NCBI GenBank assembly: GCA_045039925.1
Contig: CP108400.1
Location: 682,001 to 746,000 of the forward strand
From: Yinghuangia sp045039925
GTDB lineage: Bacteria; Actinomycetota; Actinomycetes; Streptomycetales; Streptomycetaceae
DNA length: 64,000 nucleotides
Reading direction: 5' to 3'
The notes below the pieces were generated by a model, which made no database searches, was not told the DNA's origin, and saw nothing but the letters and a program-made list of their open reading frames with translations. How positions within the stretch are numbered: position 1 is the stretch's first letter; each line of letters opens with the position of its first letter. Below are positions 7,725 to 16,476 of this stretch, piece after piece. The position numbers and the translations under genes are program-made.

Positions 7725-8840
7725 ATGGGAACCCCCCGGCGCGACGAGGGCGGCGCGAGCGGGAACCAGCTGGTGCAGATCGCCCGTTGGGCGCCGATCG
7801 CGATCCTCAGCATGGCGGTCGTCGTGGACGTCGTGACGCCCGGAGTCCAGCGGTTCGACCGCTACCTCGCCGCCGCACCCGCCCTCGCCGCCGCCACGTG
7901 GGGCGTGCGCGGCACGGTCACCATCGGGGCGTTCGCGTGCCTGCTCCAGATCGTGCTGGGCTACGACCGCGGCTCCGAGTACCACGCGCCGGCGGTGAAC
8001 TCGATGGTGGTGATCGCCGTCGTGACGCTCGCCGCCGCGTACGCGAGCCACGTGCGCCAGCGGCAGGAGCGCGACCTCTCCGACGTGCGCGCGGTGGCCG
8101 AGACCGCACAGAGCATGGTCCTGCGCCCGCTGCCGCGCCATCTCGACGACGTCGACCTCGACGTCCTGTACGTCGCGTCGGCGGCGCAGGCCCGCATCGG
8201 CGGCGACTTCTACGAGGCTCTGCGCACCGAGCACGGCGTACGCCTGGTGCTCGGCGACGTCCAGGGCAAGGGACTCGCCGCGGTCGAAGTCGCCTCGGTG
8301 CTGCTCGGCTCCTTCCGGGAGGCCGCGTACGACGCCCCCGACCTCCCGGCCCTGGTCGCGCGCATGGAGCTGAGCATGACGCGGTACACGGAACAGCCCC
8401 CTGTCTCCGACGCCGCCGAGCGCTTCGCCACCACACTCCTCATGGAGATCCCCGACGGCCGCCCGGTGGCCCACGTGCTGAACCTCGGCCACCCCGCCCC
8501 CCTTCTCCTGCGCGGCCTGGCCGTCTCCGAGGTCGAACCGGTCTCGCCCCTGCTCCCGGTCAACCTGTCCGGCCTGGCCGACACCGCCGACGCGCCGGAC
8601 GCGTACGCCGTCGAGACGGTGCCCTTCGCCCCTGGCGACCGGCTCCTGCTCTACACCGACGGCGTCAGCGAGACACGCGACGCGGACGGCGCCTTCTACC
8701 CCCTCGCCGACCGCGTGCGCCGCTGGACCACCGAGCCCCCGGCCCGACTCCTCGAACGGCTCCGCACCGACCTCGCCGAGTTCGGCGCAAGCCCCGGCGA
8801 CGACGACGTCGCCGCCCTGGTGGTCCGCCGACGCCCCTGA
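7725..8840 (+). CDS. Membrane-anchored PP2C (SpoIIE-type) serine/threonine phosphatase
   Basis: A 371-residue protein. The first 110 residues contain about three hydrophobic segments (ARWAPIAILSMAVVVDVV, YLAAAPALAAATWGV, VNSMVVIAVVTLAAAYAS), then a short coiled stretch leads to a full SpoIIE/PP2C domain. All metal-binding motifs are present: RIGGDFYEA, LVLGDVQGKGLAAVEVA, NLGHPAPLLL, DRLLLYTDGVSETRD and the final DDDVAALVV. In actinomycetes these enzymes dephosphorylate anti-sigma-factor antagonists or related proteins and so tune stress sigma factors. A degenerate paralogue follows on the same strand. The start lacks a ribosome site and may be leaderless. Confidence 0.92.
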   Translation: MGTPRRDEGGASGNQLVQIARWAPIAILSMAVVVDVVTPGVQRFDRYLAAAPALAAATWGVRGTVTIGAFACLLQIVLGYDRGSEYHAPAVNSMVVIAVVTLAAAYASHVRQRQERDLSDVRAVAETAQSMVLRPLPRHLDDVDLDVLYVASAAQARIGGDFYEALRTEHGVRLVLGDVQGKGLAAVEVASVLLGSFREAAYDAPDLPALVARMELSMTRYTEQPPVSDAAERFATTLLMEIPDGRPVAHVLNLGHPAPLLLRGLAVSEVEPVSPLLPVNLSGLADTADAPDAYAVETVPFAPGDRLLLYTDGVSETRDADGAFYPLADRVRRWTTEPPARLLERLRTDLAEFGASPGDDDVAALVVRRRP

Positions 8841-8966
8841 CGCGGCCCCGTCCGACCGCAGCCCCACCCCTGCGCGTCCGTACCGCCGGTGCGTTCGCAC
8901 AGTGTTGCCGTGTGTGCGGATTGTTCACTTATGCGGCTTTTAGAACTTTTGGGGAGGACGTACTGA

Positions 8967-8996
8967 ACAGGGCGGACCCCACGAAGACCGCCCTGT
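8967..8996. terminator. Hairpin in the gap between the two PP2C-like genes
   Basis: A perfect 9-bp stem (ACAGGGCGG) with a 12-base loop, 126 bp after the first PP2C stop and 73 bp before the second start. It could terminate the first transcript or sit in the second leader. It is preceded by an unusually AT-rich stretch (about 8920-8960) that may hold a promoter. Confidence 0.55.
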
Positions 8997-9068
8997 CGCG
9001 TTGTGCCGGGTGTGCGACCGCCGCACCCCGGCCCCGGCAATTGAGCCGTCCGACGAAAGGTGCCGCCC

Positions 9069-9881
9069 ATGCTCGCCCTCCTCGACGCCCCCGACCAGCT
9101 GATCGGATCTGTCGCGCCCGGCAGCGGACCCCTCGGGACCACGACCGCCGAGACGGGCAGCCTGCGGCTGGCCGCGCGCATGCCTCCGCGGAAGAGCCCC
9201 ACGGCGCCGCGCCTCGTGTACGGGGTCGCCGCGACGGCCTTCGGTACGCGCGTGCTCTTCGGCGACGTGGCCGCGAGCGGCGCCCGGGGGCTCGCCGTCG
9301 CGGCACGGCTGCTCGACGCGTTCCGGGCGGGCGCCGACCACGAGCCGGATCTGGCCCGGGTCGTCTACCACATGGACCTCAGCCTGCGCGACGGGCGCAG
9401 CGGGGCCGAGGAGCTGGCGCGCATCGTGCTGCTGGAGCACCGCCCCGACGGGCTGGTGGCGGTGGTCAACCGGGGCGGGCCGACCCCGGTGCACGTCAGC
9501 CGCGGCCTGGCCCGGGCCGTCGCCGAGCCGCTCGCGCAGCCGCCGATCGGCGTGCTGAACCCGGAGAGCCTGCGGGTGCCGGCGCTGGCCGTGCCGACGT
9601 CGCCCGGCGACCGGTTCCTGATGCGGACCGGGGCCCCGGACGCGTCCTGGCCCGAGTCCGGCAAGGAGGTCGCGGGAGCGCTGGACGGCGAGTTCGGACG
9701 CGCGCTCGACGGAATCGCCCTGCCCGCCGCGGACCGGCCGACCGGGGCGAAGGCCGACGGACCGGCGCCCGGCGTGTGCCTCGTCGAGGTCGGCGACCCC
9801 GCCGACGCGACCGTGCCGACCGGGGACGTGGAGGCGCACCGGCGCGCCAGATTGCCCCGCAACCCGCTGCGCCGCACCTGA
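9069..9881 (+). CDS. Degenerate SpoIIE/PP2C-like protein (probable pseudo-phosphatase)
   Basis: A 270-residue soluble protein with ATG at 9069 after GAAAGG. It aligns by eye with the PP2C domain upstream: VLFGDVAASGARGLAVAARLL matches LVLGDVQGKGLAAVEVASVLL, VVNRGGPTPVHV matches LNLGHPAPLLL, and GDRFLMRTGAPDASW matches GDRLLLYTDGVSE. The GGDFY metal motif is missing (YGVAATAF instead), TDG has become TGA, and the C-terminal DD motif is gone. Catalysis by the PP2C metal mechanism is therefore unlikely. It may bind the same partners as a regulator or decoy. It is not membrane-anchored. Confidence 0.75.
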   Translation: MLALLDAPDQLIGSVAPGSGPLGTTTAETGSLRLAARMPPRKSPTAPRLVYGVAATAFGTRVLFGDVAASGARGLAVAARLLDAFRAGADHEPDLARVVYHMDLSLRDGRSGAEELARIVLLEHRPDGLVAVVNRGGPTPVHVSRGLARAVAEPLAQPPIGVLNPESLRVPALAVPTSPGDRFLMRTGAPDASWPESGKEVAGALDGEFGRALDGIALPAADRPTGAKADGPAPGVCLVEVGDPADATVPTGDVEAHRRARLPRNPLRRT

Positions 9882-9927
9882 CGCGCGGTCCCCGGGCGGT
9901 CGCGGCGCCCACCGTAGGATCGTCCGC

Positions 9928-10845
9928 GTGGCTGAACTGAGGGCTAAGGACGGTACGTGGACGTTCGACGGGGAGACGGTGCGCATCGTCCCCGGTCGGG
10001 ACCGGGGTGTGCACCGGCTGCGGCAGGTGGTGGGCGAGATCGCCGTACCGCTGGTGGCCGTTGCCGGGATCGCGTTCGAACCCGGGCGCAAGAGCGGGCG
10101 GTTGCGCATGCGGCTGCGTGCGGGCGCCGACCCGTTCCTCCAGGTGTGCGGCGGCCGGATCCCGGACGACGCGGACCCGTACCAGCTCGGTGTGGAGAAC
10201 GACCGGGCGGGCGCCGCCGAGTACTTCGCCGACGCGGTCCGCGACGCACTCACCGTCGAATCCGTGCCGGACTCCCCGCTCGACCGCTATCTCCTGCCCG
10301 CCGCGCAGGTGCCGCTCGGCGCCAACGGACAGGACGGCAGCGTCACGTTCGACGGCGACACGGTCCGCCTGGAGTGGAACTGGATCGCGGAGGAGCGCAA
10401 GCGCGCCACCGGAACGCAGCGTATCCCCCTGTCCGAGATCGTCGCGGTGGAGTGGCACCCGGCCGTCGGCCTGGACTCGGGCCATCTGCGCTTCCGGGTC
10501 GCGAACCCGCCGCCGGGCAGCTCGCAGCCCAAGTACGACCCGATGTGCCTGCTGCTCTGGGGCACCAAGAAGGAGAGCGGCACCAGCGCCGTCCTGGCCG
10601 CCGCGGTCGTCGCCCGGCTCCCGCACCCGAACGCGGCTCCGACTCCGGCTCCTGTTCCGGTTCCGGCCGACGCGGCAGCACCGCAGTTGGCGGCGGGCGC
10701 GCCCACGGCGTCCCCCGAACAGGCCGACGCCGACCCGGACGTCGTCCTGCGACGTCTGCGCGAACTGGGCGAACTGCACCGGGACGGCGTCCTCGACGAC
10801 GCCGAGTTCGCGGCGGCCAAGGCCGCACTGCTGCGCCGCCTCTGA
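9928..10845 (+). CDS. DUF4429 and SHOCT domain protein
   Basis: A 305-residue protein from GTG at 9928. It has two tandem DUF4429 repeats, each opening with a similar strand (DGTWTFDGETVRIVPG at about residue 7 and DGSVTFDGDTVRLEWN at about 133). A proline/alanine linker (about 232-265) follows, then a C-terminal SHOCT helix pair (LRRLRELGELHRDGVLDDAEFAAAKAALL). SHOCT is a short oligomerisation module; DUF4429 is a PH-like fold common in Streptomyces. The biochemical role is not known. The gene appears monocistronic. Confidence 0.85.
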   Translation: MAELRAKDGTWTFDGETVRIVPGRDRGVHRLRQVVGEIAVPLVAVAGIAFEPGRKSGRLRMRLRAGADPFLQVCGGRIPDDADPYQLGVENDRAGAAEYFADAVRDALTVESVPDSPLDRYLLPAAQVPLGANGQDGSVTFDGDTVRLEWNWIAEERKRATGTQRIPLSEIVAVEWHPAVGLDSGHLRFRVANPPPGSSQPKYDPMCLLLWGTKKESGTSAVLAAAVVARLPHPNAAPTPAPVPVPADAAAPQLAAGAPTASPEQADADPDVVLRRLRELGELHRDGVLDDAEFAAAKAALLRRL

Positions 10846-10994
10846 CCCGACCGCCCCTGACCCGGCCGCCCCGCAACAAAACGGTTCGGCCGTGCTCCCC
10901 CGATGCACCCTCCCAGGGACCGAAATGAGTCAGTATGGTACTGGGGAGTGACCCCACGGCCTGATTGGGCGGCGGCAAGGCTCGGGGGCCCGAA

Positions 10995-11501
10995 ATGCAG
11001 CTGCAGCAAGGCGAGTACGGTGAGATGTTCGTCCAGACGCTGGCGACCGCCGCCGGGTTGTTGTGTTCCAGGCCGTGGCCGGACCGCGACGGCACGGACC
11101 TGATCCTCGGCTGGTCGGGCGACTTCGGCCTGACGCGTTCGCCGCGCATCGAGGTCCAGGTGAAGTCGTGGTCGAATCCACGGGGCACCGAACGCGACTG
11201 GCGGTACGGCGAGTTGCGCGTCAAGCACTTCAACAAGCTGGCCGGCGGCGGGTTTCACATACCCCGCTTCCTGGTACTGGTGATCGTGCCGGCGACCAGC
11301 GCCGGGTGGGTGGATGTGACGTTCGAGCGCATGGCCCTGGCGCACGCCGCGTACTGGGTCTCGCTGTCCCGGCTCAGCCCGGTGGTCGGCCGGGACCCGG
11401 ACGCCCGCGTCACGGTCTCGGTGCCCCGCGCGAACCTGCTGGACCCGGAGTCGCTGCAAAGCCTGTTCGCACCGGTCGGACGCCGGGAGGTGGTGTCGTG
11501 A
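10995..11501 (+). CDS. DUF4365 (PD-(D/E)XK nuclease-like) protein, first gene of a coupled pair
   Basis: A 168-residue protein beginning MQLQQGEYGEMFVQTLATAAG, the conserved opening of DUF4365. A nuclease-like pattern follows: Asp in RDGTDLILGW (about residue 36) and Glu-Val-Gln-Val-Lys in RIEVQVKSW (about 54-60), matching the D...ExxxK core of the PD-(D/E)XK superfamily. A later FLVLVIVP strand fits the fold. Its TGA overlaps the next gene's GTG (GTGA), so the two are translationally coupled. The protein probably acts on nucleic acid; the partner suggests a two-component system of unknown purpose. Confidence 0.78.
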   Translation: MQLQQGEYGEMFVQTLATAAGLLCSRPWPDRDGTDLILGWSGDFGLTRSPRIEVQVKSWSNPRGTERDWRYGELRVKHFNKLAGGGFHIPRFLVLVIVPATSAGWVDVTFERMALAHAAYWVSLSRLSPVVGRDPDARVTVSVPRANLLDPESLQSLFAPVGRREVVS

Positions 11502-12694
11502 CATCGCGCCGCGCCGCACGGGAGCCTGACGTCGAAGCTCTGCTGGAGCAACTGGCGGCCCTGCAACCGTGGATGGTGCGCCGGTACCTCGAGGCGCAGG
11601 GCTGGCGGCTGGTCTCCGACGCACCGCCCGGCCAGATGTGGTCGGCACCGGGGCAGCCGAAGCGGTCGCTGTTCCTGCCGCTGGATCCGGGCCTGCGCGA
11701 CTTCGCCGAGCGGATGGGCGACGCCGTCCACCTGCTCGCGGCCACGGAAGGCCGCTCCGAGAGCGATCTGATCGCGACATTGTCGCCGTCGGTCGCGGAT
11801 TCGTTCAGCATTCGCCTGATGCCCGACGCCCCGATGGGGACCATCCCGCTGCGCCTGGGCGCCCGGGCCCACGAGACGGTACGCGAGCTGCTGCTGTGCG
11901 CGGCGTACGAGGCCCTTGTCCCCGACACGCCGCGCGTCCAGATGGGACCGCGACCGCGCCTGGTGCGGCACGTGGTCGACCGGGCGCTGCTGGCCCGCTC
12001 GGAGGCGGCCGGCTACGTCATCACCGTCCGCCTGCCGCTCGACCGGTTGGACGTGGCGGCGCACATGGAGCAGTCGCTGCTGCGCCCCGTCGAGGAGGAG
12101 GCGGCGCTCGGCGCGGAGCGCGACGTGGCGCGGGCGCTGGCCCGCGGAGTCACCGCCGCGGCCGCCGCGGCGGAGAGCGCCTTCGAGGGCGGGGGCCTCA
12201 GCGCGTTCGCCGACCAGGCGGGCAAGGGGTTGTCGGCCGACCTGTGCGCCGCGCTGGCCAGGCTGGGCGGCGAGGCGGGGCTGCCGTTCGAGATCGCGTT
12301 CATGTGGGCGCTGCGCCGGCCTTACGACGCGCCTGCCGGTCCGGTGGCCTTTCCCGGGCACTACGCCTCCGTGCTCGAAGAGGGCGCCAAGTATCTGCGG
12401 GAGGCGCACAGCCGCCCGGACACCCCGCTGCGCGGCACCATCATCGCCCTGCACCGCGAGACCCAGGACGGCCCCGGCGAGGCGACCGTGGTGACGGTGG
12501 TCGACGACTACGACACCGACGCCCCGCGGCAACGGCGGGTGCGGCTGCACCTGGACGCCCCCGACTACGAACGCGCGATCGAGGCGCACCGCGCGCACGA
12601 CGAGGTGTCGGCCCGCGGAGTCCTGCGCCGCCGCGGCAAGCACCTGCACCTGGACGATATCCGCGACTTCGACGCGTACGACCCGGTCGACTGA
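11498..12694 (+). CDS. Protein of unknown function coupled to the DUF4365 gene
   Basis: A 398-residue soluble protein. The GTG start overlaps the DUF4365 stop by four bases, and a strong GGGAGG lies seven bases upstream. The N-terminus (ALLEQLAALQPWMVRRYLEAQGWRL) is helical and is followed by a basic segment and FLPLDPGLRDFAERMGDAVHLLAATEGR. The middle is very alanine-rich (VTAAAAAAESAFEGG) and helical, and the C-terminus is a beta-rich segment (RGTIIALHRETQ, ATVVTVVDDY, RRVRLHLDAPDYERAIEAHRAHDEVSARGVLRRRGKHLHL). No catalytic motif was recognised. Tight coupling implies that it works with the nuclease-like protein, perhaps as its sensor or inhibitor, which is inference only. Confidence 0.65.
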   Translation: MTSRRAAREPDVEALLEQLAALQPWMVRRYLEAQGWRLVSDAPPGQMWSAPGQPKRSLFLPLDPGLRDFAERMGDAVHLLAATEGRSESDLIATLSPSVADSFSIRLMPDAPMGTIPLRLGARAHETVRELLLCAAYEALVPDTPRVQMGPRPRLVRHVVDRALLARSEAAGYVITVRLPLDRLDVAAHMEQSLLRPVEEEAALGAERDVARALARGVTAAAAAAESAFEGGGLSAFADQAGKGLSADLCAALARLGGEAGLPFEIAFMWALRRPYDAPAGPVAFPGHYASVLEEGAKYLREAHSRPDTPLRGTIIALHRETQDGPGEATVVTVVDDYDTDAPRQRRVRLHLDAPDYERAIEAHRAHDEVSARGVLRRRGKHLHLDDIRDFDAYDPVD

Positions 12695-12817
12695 GCCGTC
12701 CGCCCTTGCGCGCCCCCAAGTGCGCCGCCCCGCGCCCCGACAACAGTGCCCGGACAACAGTGGCCGGTACGTGCCCGCCCGCTGGCTCGCGTCCCCCGGA
12801 GCGGGTACAACTCCGGT

Positions 12818-14011
12818 GTGGAATCCGGTGAGGAGCTCGACCCCGAAGGCGGACAGCCGCGCGACCGTCAGGCCGCGCGGCTGCGCCGCAGGCTGCTCGA
12901 AGGCCTGCGCTCCACCGGGCAACTCCGCTCGCCCGACGTCGAGCGCGCCATGGACGCGGTCCCCCGCGAACTCTTCACTCCCCCGGACACCGATCTGCGT
13001 GACGCCTACGCCGATCGGGTGGTCGTCCTCGCCATGGATTCCACCGGGTCGCCGATCAGCACGGTCAGCCAGCCGGCGATAGTCGCCCTGATGCTCGAAC
13101 AGCTCGATGTGCGCGCGGGCCACCGCATCCTCGAGATCGGCACCGGCAGCGGTTACAACACCGCGCTCCTGGCCGAACTCACCGGACCGCGCGGCAGCGT
13201 CACCAGCATCGAGGTCGACGACGGCCTGCTCGCGTCCGCCGCCGCCCGCCTCACGGACCTCGCACCGGGCGAGGGCACGCCGCTGGATCTGCGGCGCGGG
13301 GACGGCTGGCTCGGCGTGCCGGACGCCGCGCCGTACGACCGCCTCGAATCCACCGTCGGCGTCGACGACCTACCGCCCGCGTGGCGCACCCAACTTGCCG
13401 ACGGCGGCGTACTCGTCGCTCCCCTGTGGCTGCGCCCGGGCCTCGAACTCTCGCTGGCCATGCGCCGCGAGGGGGCGCTGCTGCACAGTACGTCGGTCGC
13501 GCAATGCGGGTTCCTGCAACTGCGCGGCCCGCACGCCGCCGACCCGCACAGCCGCCCGCTCGGGCAGGGGCTGGCGGTGATCGGCGAAGGGCTGTCCACC
13601 CGGCAGATCGAGATGGTGCGCACGCTCACCGACACCGGAGGCGCGGACCTGGGCGCGGCGCCGCGCCTGTCGGAGCGGGCCTGGTGGGGGCTCAGCCTCT
13701 CCGACCCGCGCACGCTGCTGATCACCGGACGGCACGGCGGCCACGTCGCCTGGGGGATCTTCGACGCCGACGGGCCGGACGGTCCGGGGCTGGCGGTCGT
13801 CTACGACGGGCGCGTGATCGGGTACGGCGACGCCAACGCCGCCGACGTCCTGCGCCAGCGCGTCGCGGACGCACCTCCCGTGGACCCGTCGCGCCTGACG
13901 GTGACCGCGTATCCGCCGGACGCCGTCATCCCGGCCCCGCCGCCGCACGGCTTCACCTGGCGCATCACCCGGGAGCACCACCGCTACCGCGTCCACTGGC
14001 AGCCGGAGTAG
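12818..14011 (+). CDS. Protein-L-isoaspartate O-methyltransferase-like protein
   Basis: A 397-residue protein from GTG at 12818. The SAM-binding motif LEIGTGSGYNTALLAEL (about residues 108-124) is preceded by STVSQPAIVALMLEQL, as in PIMT enzymes, which methylate isoaspartyl residues in damaged proteins. The C-terminal 180 residues extend well beyond the usual 210-residue PIMT. Long actinomycete forms of this kind often occur next to peptide-modification clusters, but none is seen here. It follows the DUF4365 pair by 123 bp on the same strand. The methyltransferase fold is sure; isoaspartate repair as its actual role is not. Confidence 0.8.
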   Translation: MESGEELDPEGGQPRDRQAARLRRRLLEGLRSTGQLRSPDVERAMDAVPRELFTPPDTDLRDAYADRVVVLAMDSTGSPISTVSQPAIVALMLEQLDVRAGHRILEIGTGSGYNTALLAELTGPRGSVTSIEVDDGLLASAAARLTDLAPGEGTPLDLRRGDGWLGVPDAAPYDRLESTVGVDDLPPAWRTQLADGGVLVAPLWLRPGLELSLAMRREGALLHSTSVAQCGFLQLRGPHAADPHSRPLGQGLAVIGEGLSTRQIEMVRTLTDTGGADLGAAPRLSERAWWGLSLSDPRTLLITGRHGGHVAWGIFDADGPDGPGLAVVYDGRVIGYGDANAADVLRQRVADAPPVDPSRLTVTAYPPDAVIPAPPPHGFTWRITREHHRYRVHWQPE

Positions 14012-14053
14012 CGCGGCACCGGCCACCGCCTCCGACCGGCGGCAAGCGCTCCG

Positions 14054-15406
14054 TCAGCCCGCGGGCAGGCGTACCGTCACGGCGAGGCCGCCTTCGGCGC
14101 GTGCCTCGGCCTCGACGTGGCCACCGTGTGACTCGACGACCGCGCGCACGATCGACAGGCCCAGTCCCGATCCGGCCTTCGCGCCCGCGAGGCGGGCCGC
14201 GGTGCCGCGGTGGAAGGGCTCGAACAGTTCGTCGACGTCGGCGGGGTTGACTCCGGGGCCGGAGTTGACGACGCGGAGCTCGGCCTCCTGGCCGGTCCGT
14301 CCGGTGGTGACCCGGATGCGGCCCCGGCCCTGGGCGTCGCGCTTGTTGTGGCGTACGGCGTTCTGCACGAGGTTCGCCGCCACCTGTTCCAGCAGCACGG
14401 GGTCGCCGGAGGTCGGGGCGCGGTCGAGGTCGGTGGTGATCACGACGCCCGCCGCAGCGGCCTCGGCCCGGTACATGTCGACCGCCTCGCCCGCCAGCGC
14501 CGCGAGGTCGGTGTCCGTGTAACTCTCGGGCCCCTGCTGGCCCTTCGCGAGCAGGAGAAGGCTCCCGACAAGGCGTTCGCTGCGGGCGGTCGCGCGCAGC
14601 GAACGCTCGATCGACGGCCGCAGATCGTCGGGGACGCGCCCCTCCGCGAGCGGGATCTCCAGCGACGCGCGCTGGAGGGCGAGCGGGGTGCGCAGTTCGT
14701 GCGACGCGTTGGCCGCGAAGCGCCGGTTGGCGGCGAAGGCGCGGTCGAGGCGGCCGAGCATGGCGTCGAACGTGTCGGCCAGTTCCTTGATCTCGTCCTC
14801 GGGGCCGTGCAGCGCAAGGCGGTCGTCGAGGTTGCGCTCGGAGATGCGGCGCGCGGCGGCGGTCACCGTGTGCAGGCGGGCGAGCGAGCGTCCGGCCATC
14901 CACCAGCCCAGCGCGGCGGCGATCAGCACGAGGGCGGCGAGCGCGAGGAGCGATTGGCCCACCAGGGCGTTGAGCACCAGCGTCTTGAAGCTGACGAAAC
15001 CGTTCTCGGCAGCCTGCGTCAGCGCCACGGTGCTCGTGGTGCCGGCGACCTCCGACCCGGGCAGCGGCGAGGCGGGCACCATGCCCGGTACGGCCGGGGA
15101 CGCGGGCGCGGCGTACCCCCCGGGGGGCATCACCGGCTGGAGCACCGCGTCTGCCGGGAACACGGCGTACGGTGCGGTCGTCACCGCCGAAGCCTTGTCC
15201 CCGAGGATGCGGTCGACCGCGAAGTACTGCACGGACAGCAGCGCCGCGCCGCCCGCCAGGAAGACCAGGCTGTACATGAGGGTCAGGCGCGTGCGGATCC
15301 GCAGGCCGCGGCCGGGGCCGTGGTCCTCCCACGCCTGCGGGTCGTCCGACGCCGCGTCGTCCTCGGAGTCGAGCGGACGCCGGTCGTCCGCCTCGTCGCG
15401 CGTCAC
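14054..15406 (-). CDS. Two-component sensor histidine kinase
   Basis: A 450-residue kinase whose GTG start overlaps the response-regulator stop (GTGA). After a charged N-terminus it has one membrane segment (LMYSLVFLAGGAALLSVQYF), an extracytoplasmic proline-rich sensor region of roughly 90 residues, and a second membrane segment (LLALAALVLIAAALGWWMAG). A HAMP linker, a HisKA domain with phospho-acceptor His in NASHELRTPL, and a HATPase domain (NLVQNAVRHN, GSGLGLSIV) follow. It should sense an envelope signal and phosphorylate the adjacent regulator. The system lies divergent from a lipoprotein-ABC export operon, its likely target. Confidence 0.93.
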   Translation of the reverse strand: MTRDEADDRRPLDSEDDAASDDPQAWEDHGPGRGLRIRTRLTLMYSLVFLAGGAALLSVQYFAVDRILGDKASAVTTAPYAVFPADAVLQPVMPPGGYAAPASPAVPGMVPASPLPGSEVAGTTSTVALTQAAENGFVSFKTLVLNALVGQSLLALAALVLIAAALGWWMAGRSLARLHTVTAAARRISERNLDDRLALHGPEDEIKELADTFDAMLGRLDRAFAANRRFAANASHELRTPLALQRASLEIPLAEGRVPDDLRPSIERSLRATARSERLVGSLLLLAKGQQGPESYTDTDLAALAGEAVDMYRAEAAAAGVVITTDLDRAPTSGDPVLLEQVAANLVQNAVRHNKRDAQGRGRIRVTTGRTGQEAELRVVNSGPGVNPADVDELFEPFHRGTAARLAGAKAGSGLGLSIVRAVVESHGGHVEAEARAEGGLAVTVRLPAG

Positions 15407-16059
15407 AGCCGGTATCCGATCCCCGGCACGGCCTCGATCAGCGGCGGCTCGCCGAGCTTGCGGCGCAGGCCGTGCATGGCGACCTTGACCACGGAACTGC
15501 GCGGGTCGACGGCCTCCTCCCACGCCTCGTCGAGGAGTTCCGTGTGGGTCACGACGCCGCCGTCGGCCGCCAGGAGCAGTTCCAGGATCATCATCTCCTT
15601 CGGGCTGAGCCGCAGCAGGCGGCCGTCGCGTTCGGCGAGATGGCGCTGCCGGTCGAGGACGACGCCGTGGCGTTCGAGGACCGTGTCCTCCGCCGGGCCG
15701 CCGCCGCGGCGGGCGAGGGCGTGGATGCGCGCGACGAGTTCGGTGTACGCGAAGGGCTTGGCGAGGTAGTCGTCGGCGCCCAGGTTCAGGCCCCCGACCC
15801 GGTCCGCGACCGAACCGGACGCGGTGAGCATGAGGATGCGGGCGCCGTTCCGCGTCGCGACGAGGGTGCGGCAGACGGCGTCGCCGTGCAGGACCGGCAG
15901 GTCGCGGTCGAGGACCACGACGTCGTACGCCGACGCCGCCGCGCACTCCAGCGCCCGCGCGCCGTCCCGCGCCACGTCGACGGAGAAGCCCTGGCCGCGC
16001 AGGCCGTCGGCGAGCAGGTCGGCCATCTCTTCCTCGTCTTCGACGATGAGAACCTTCAT
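15403..16059 (-). CDS. OmpR-family response regulator
   Basis: A 218-residue regulator starting MKVLIVEDEEE, with GAGGA four bases before the ATG. The receiver domain has the acidic pair at residues 8-9, the phospho-acceptor Asp in VVVLDRDLPVLHG, Thr in LTASG and Lys in AKPFAYTE. The C-terminal winged helix (LSPKEMMILELLLAADGGVVTHTELLDEAW ... VVKVAMHGLRRKLGEP) is of the OmpR/PhoB type. It is the first gene of the regulator-kinase operon. Two GGTTAG direct repeats 11 bp apart lie 310-330 bp upstream, close to the divergent lipoprotein gene. Confidence 0.94.
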   Translation of the reverse strand: MKVLIVEDEEEMADLLADGLRGQGFSVDVARDGARALECAAASAYDVVVLDRDLPVLHGDAVCRTLVATRNGARILMLTASGSVADRVGGLNLGADDYLAKPFAYTELVARIHALARRGGGPAEDTVLERHGVVLDRQRHLAERDGRLLRLSPKEMMILELLLAADGGVVTHTELLDEAWEEAVDPRSSVVKVAMHGLRRKLGEPPLIEAVPGIGYRL

Positions 16060-16369
16060 CCCGTCCTCGACCCCTTCTCCCGAGTACTTCCGTCTCACTG
16101 CTCTTCTTGGTCTTCGCCGACGGTCTCTGCCGACAGTCCGTGTCGACCGTCTTTGTGGGCTTCTGTCCGGACGTGCCCGGGAGCTCCATGATCCCAGCGG
16201 GTCCGGGTGCCACAGCGCCGCGACCCGCCCGCCCGTCCGCCGCCGTGTCCGGCGCCCGTGTCCGCCGCATGGGGGCCGCCCGGCGCCGTCCGGGCGGCCG
16301 CCCGCGGAAGCGCATCCCACATACGCCTCCGACCGGCCCATGCGACCTGCTCAAGAGTCCGGCGCGGCC

Positions 16370-16386
16370 GGTTAGGACGCGGTTAG
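16370..16386. promoter_or_regulatory. Putative OmpR-type box (GGTTAG direct repeat, 11-bp period)
   Basis: GGTTAG at 16370-16375 and again at 16381-16386 gives two half-sites on one helical face, the arrangement OmpR-family dimers prefer. It lies 90 bp before the lipoprotein start, between the two-component genes and the export operon. Binding by the neighbouring regulator is inferred. Confidence 0.5.
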
Positions 16387-16476
16387 CGGCGTGCGAACCC
16401 CCACCGAACCGCCGCCTTCCTAGAACTGGGAGACGCCGGGCGGCACCGGGCCGCCCCACCGCGAAGGGACCTTGTG

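Noticed and set aside
14054..16459. Single 801-codon frame covering kinase and regulator region
   Set aside because: The part above 15406 is a shadow of the response regulator in another frame; the kinase starts at the GTG overlapping the regulator stop.
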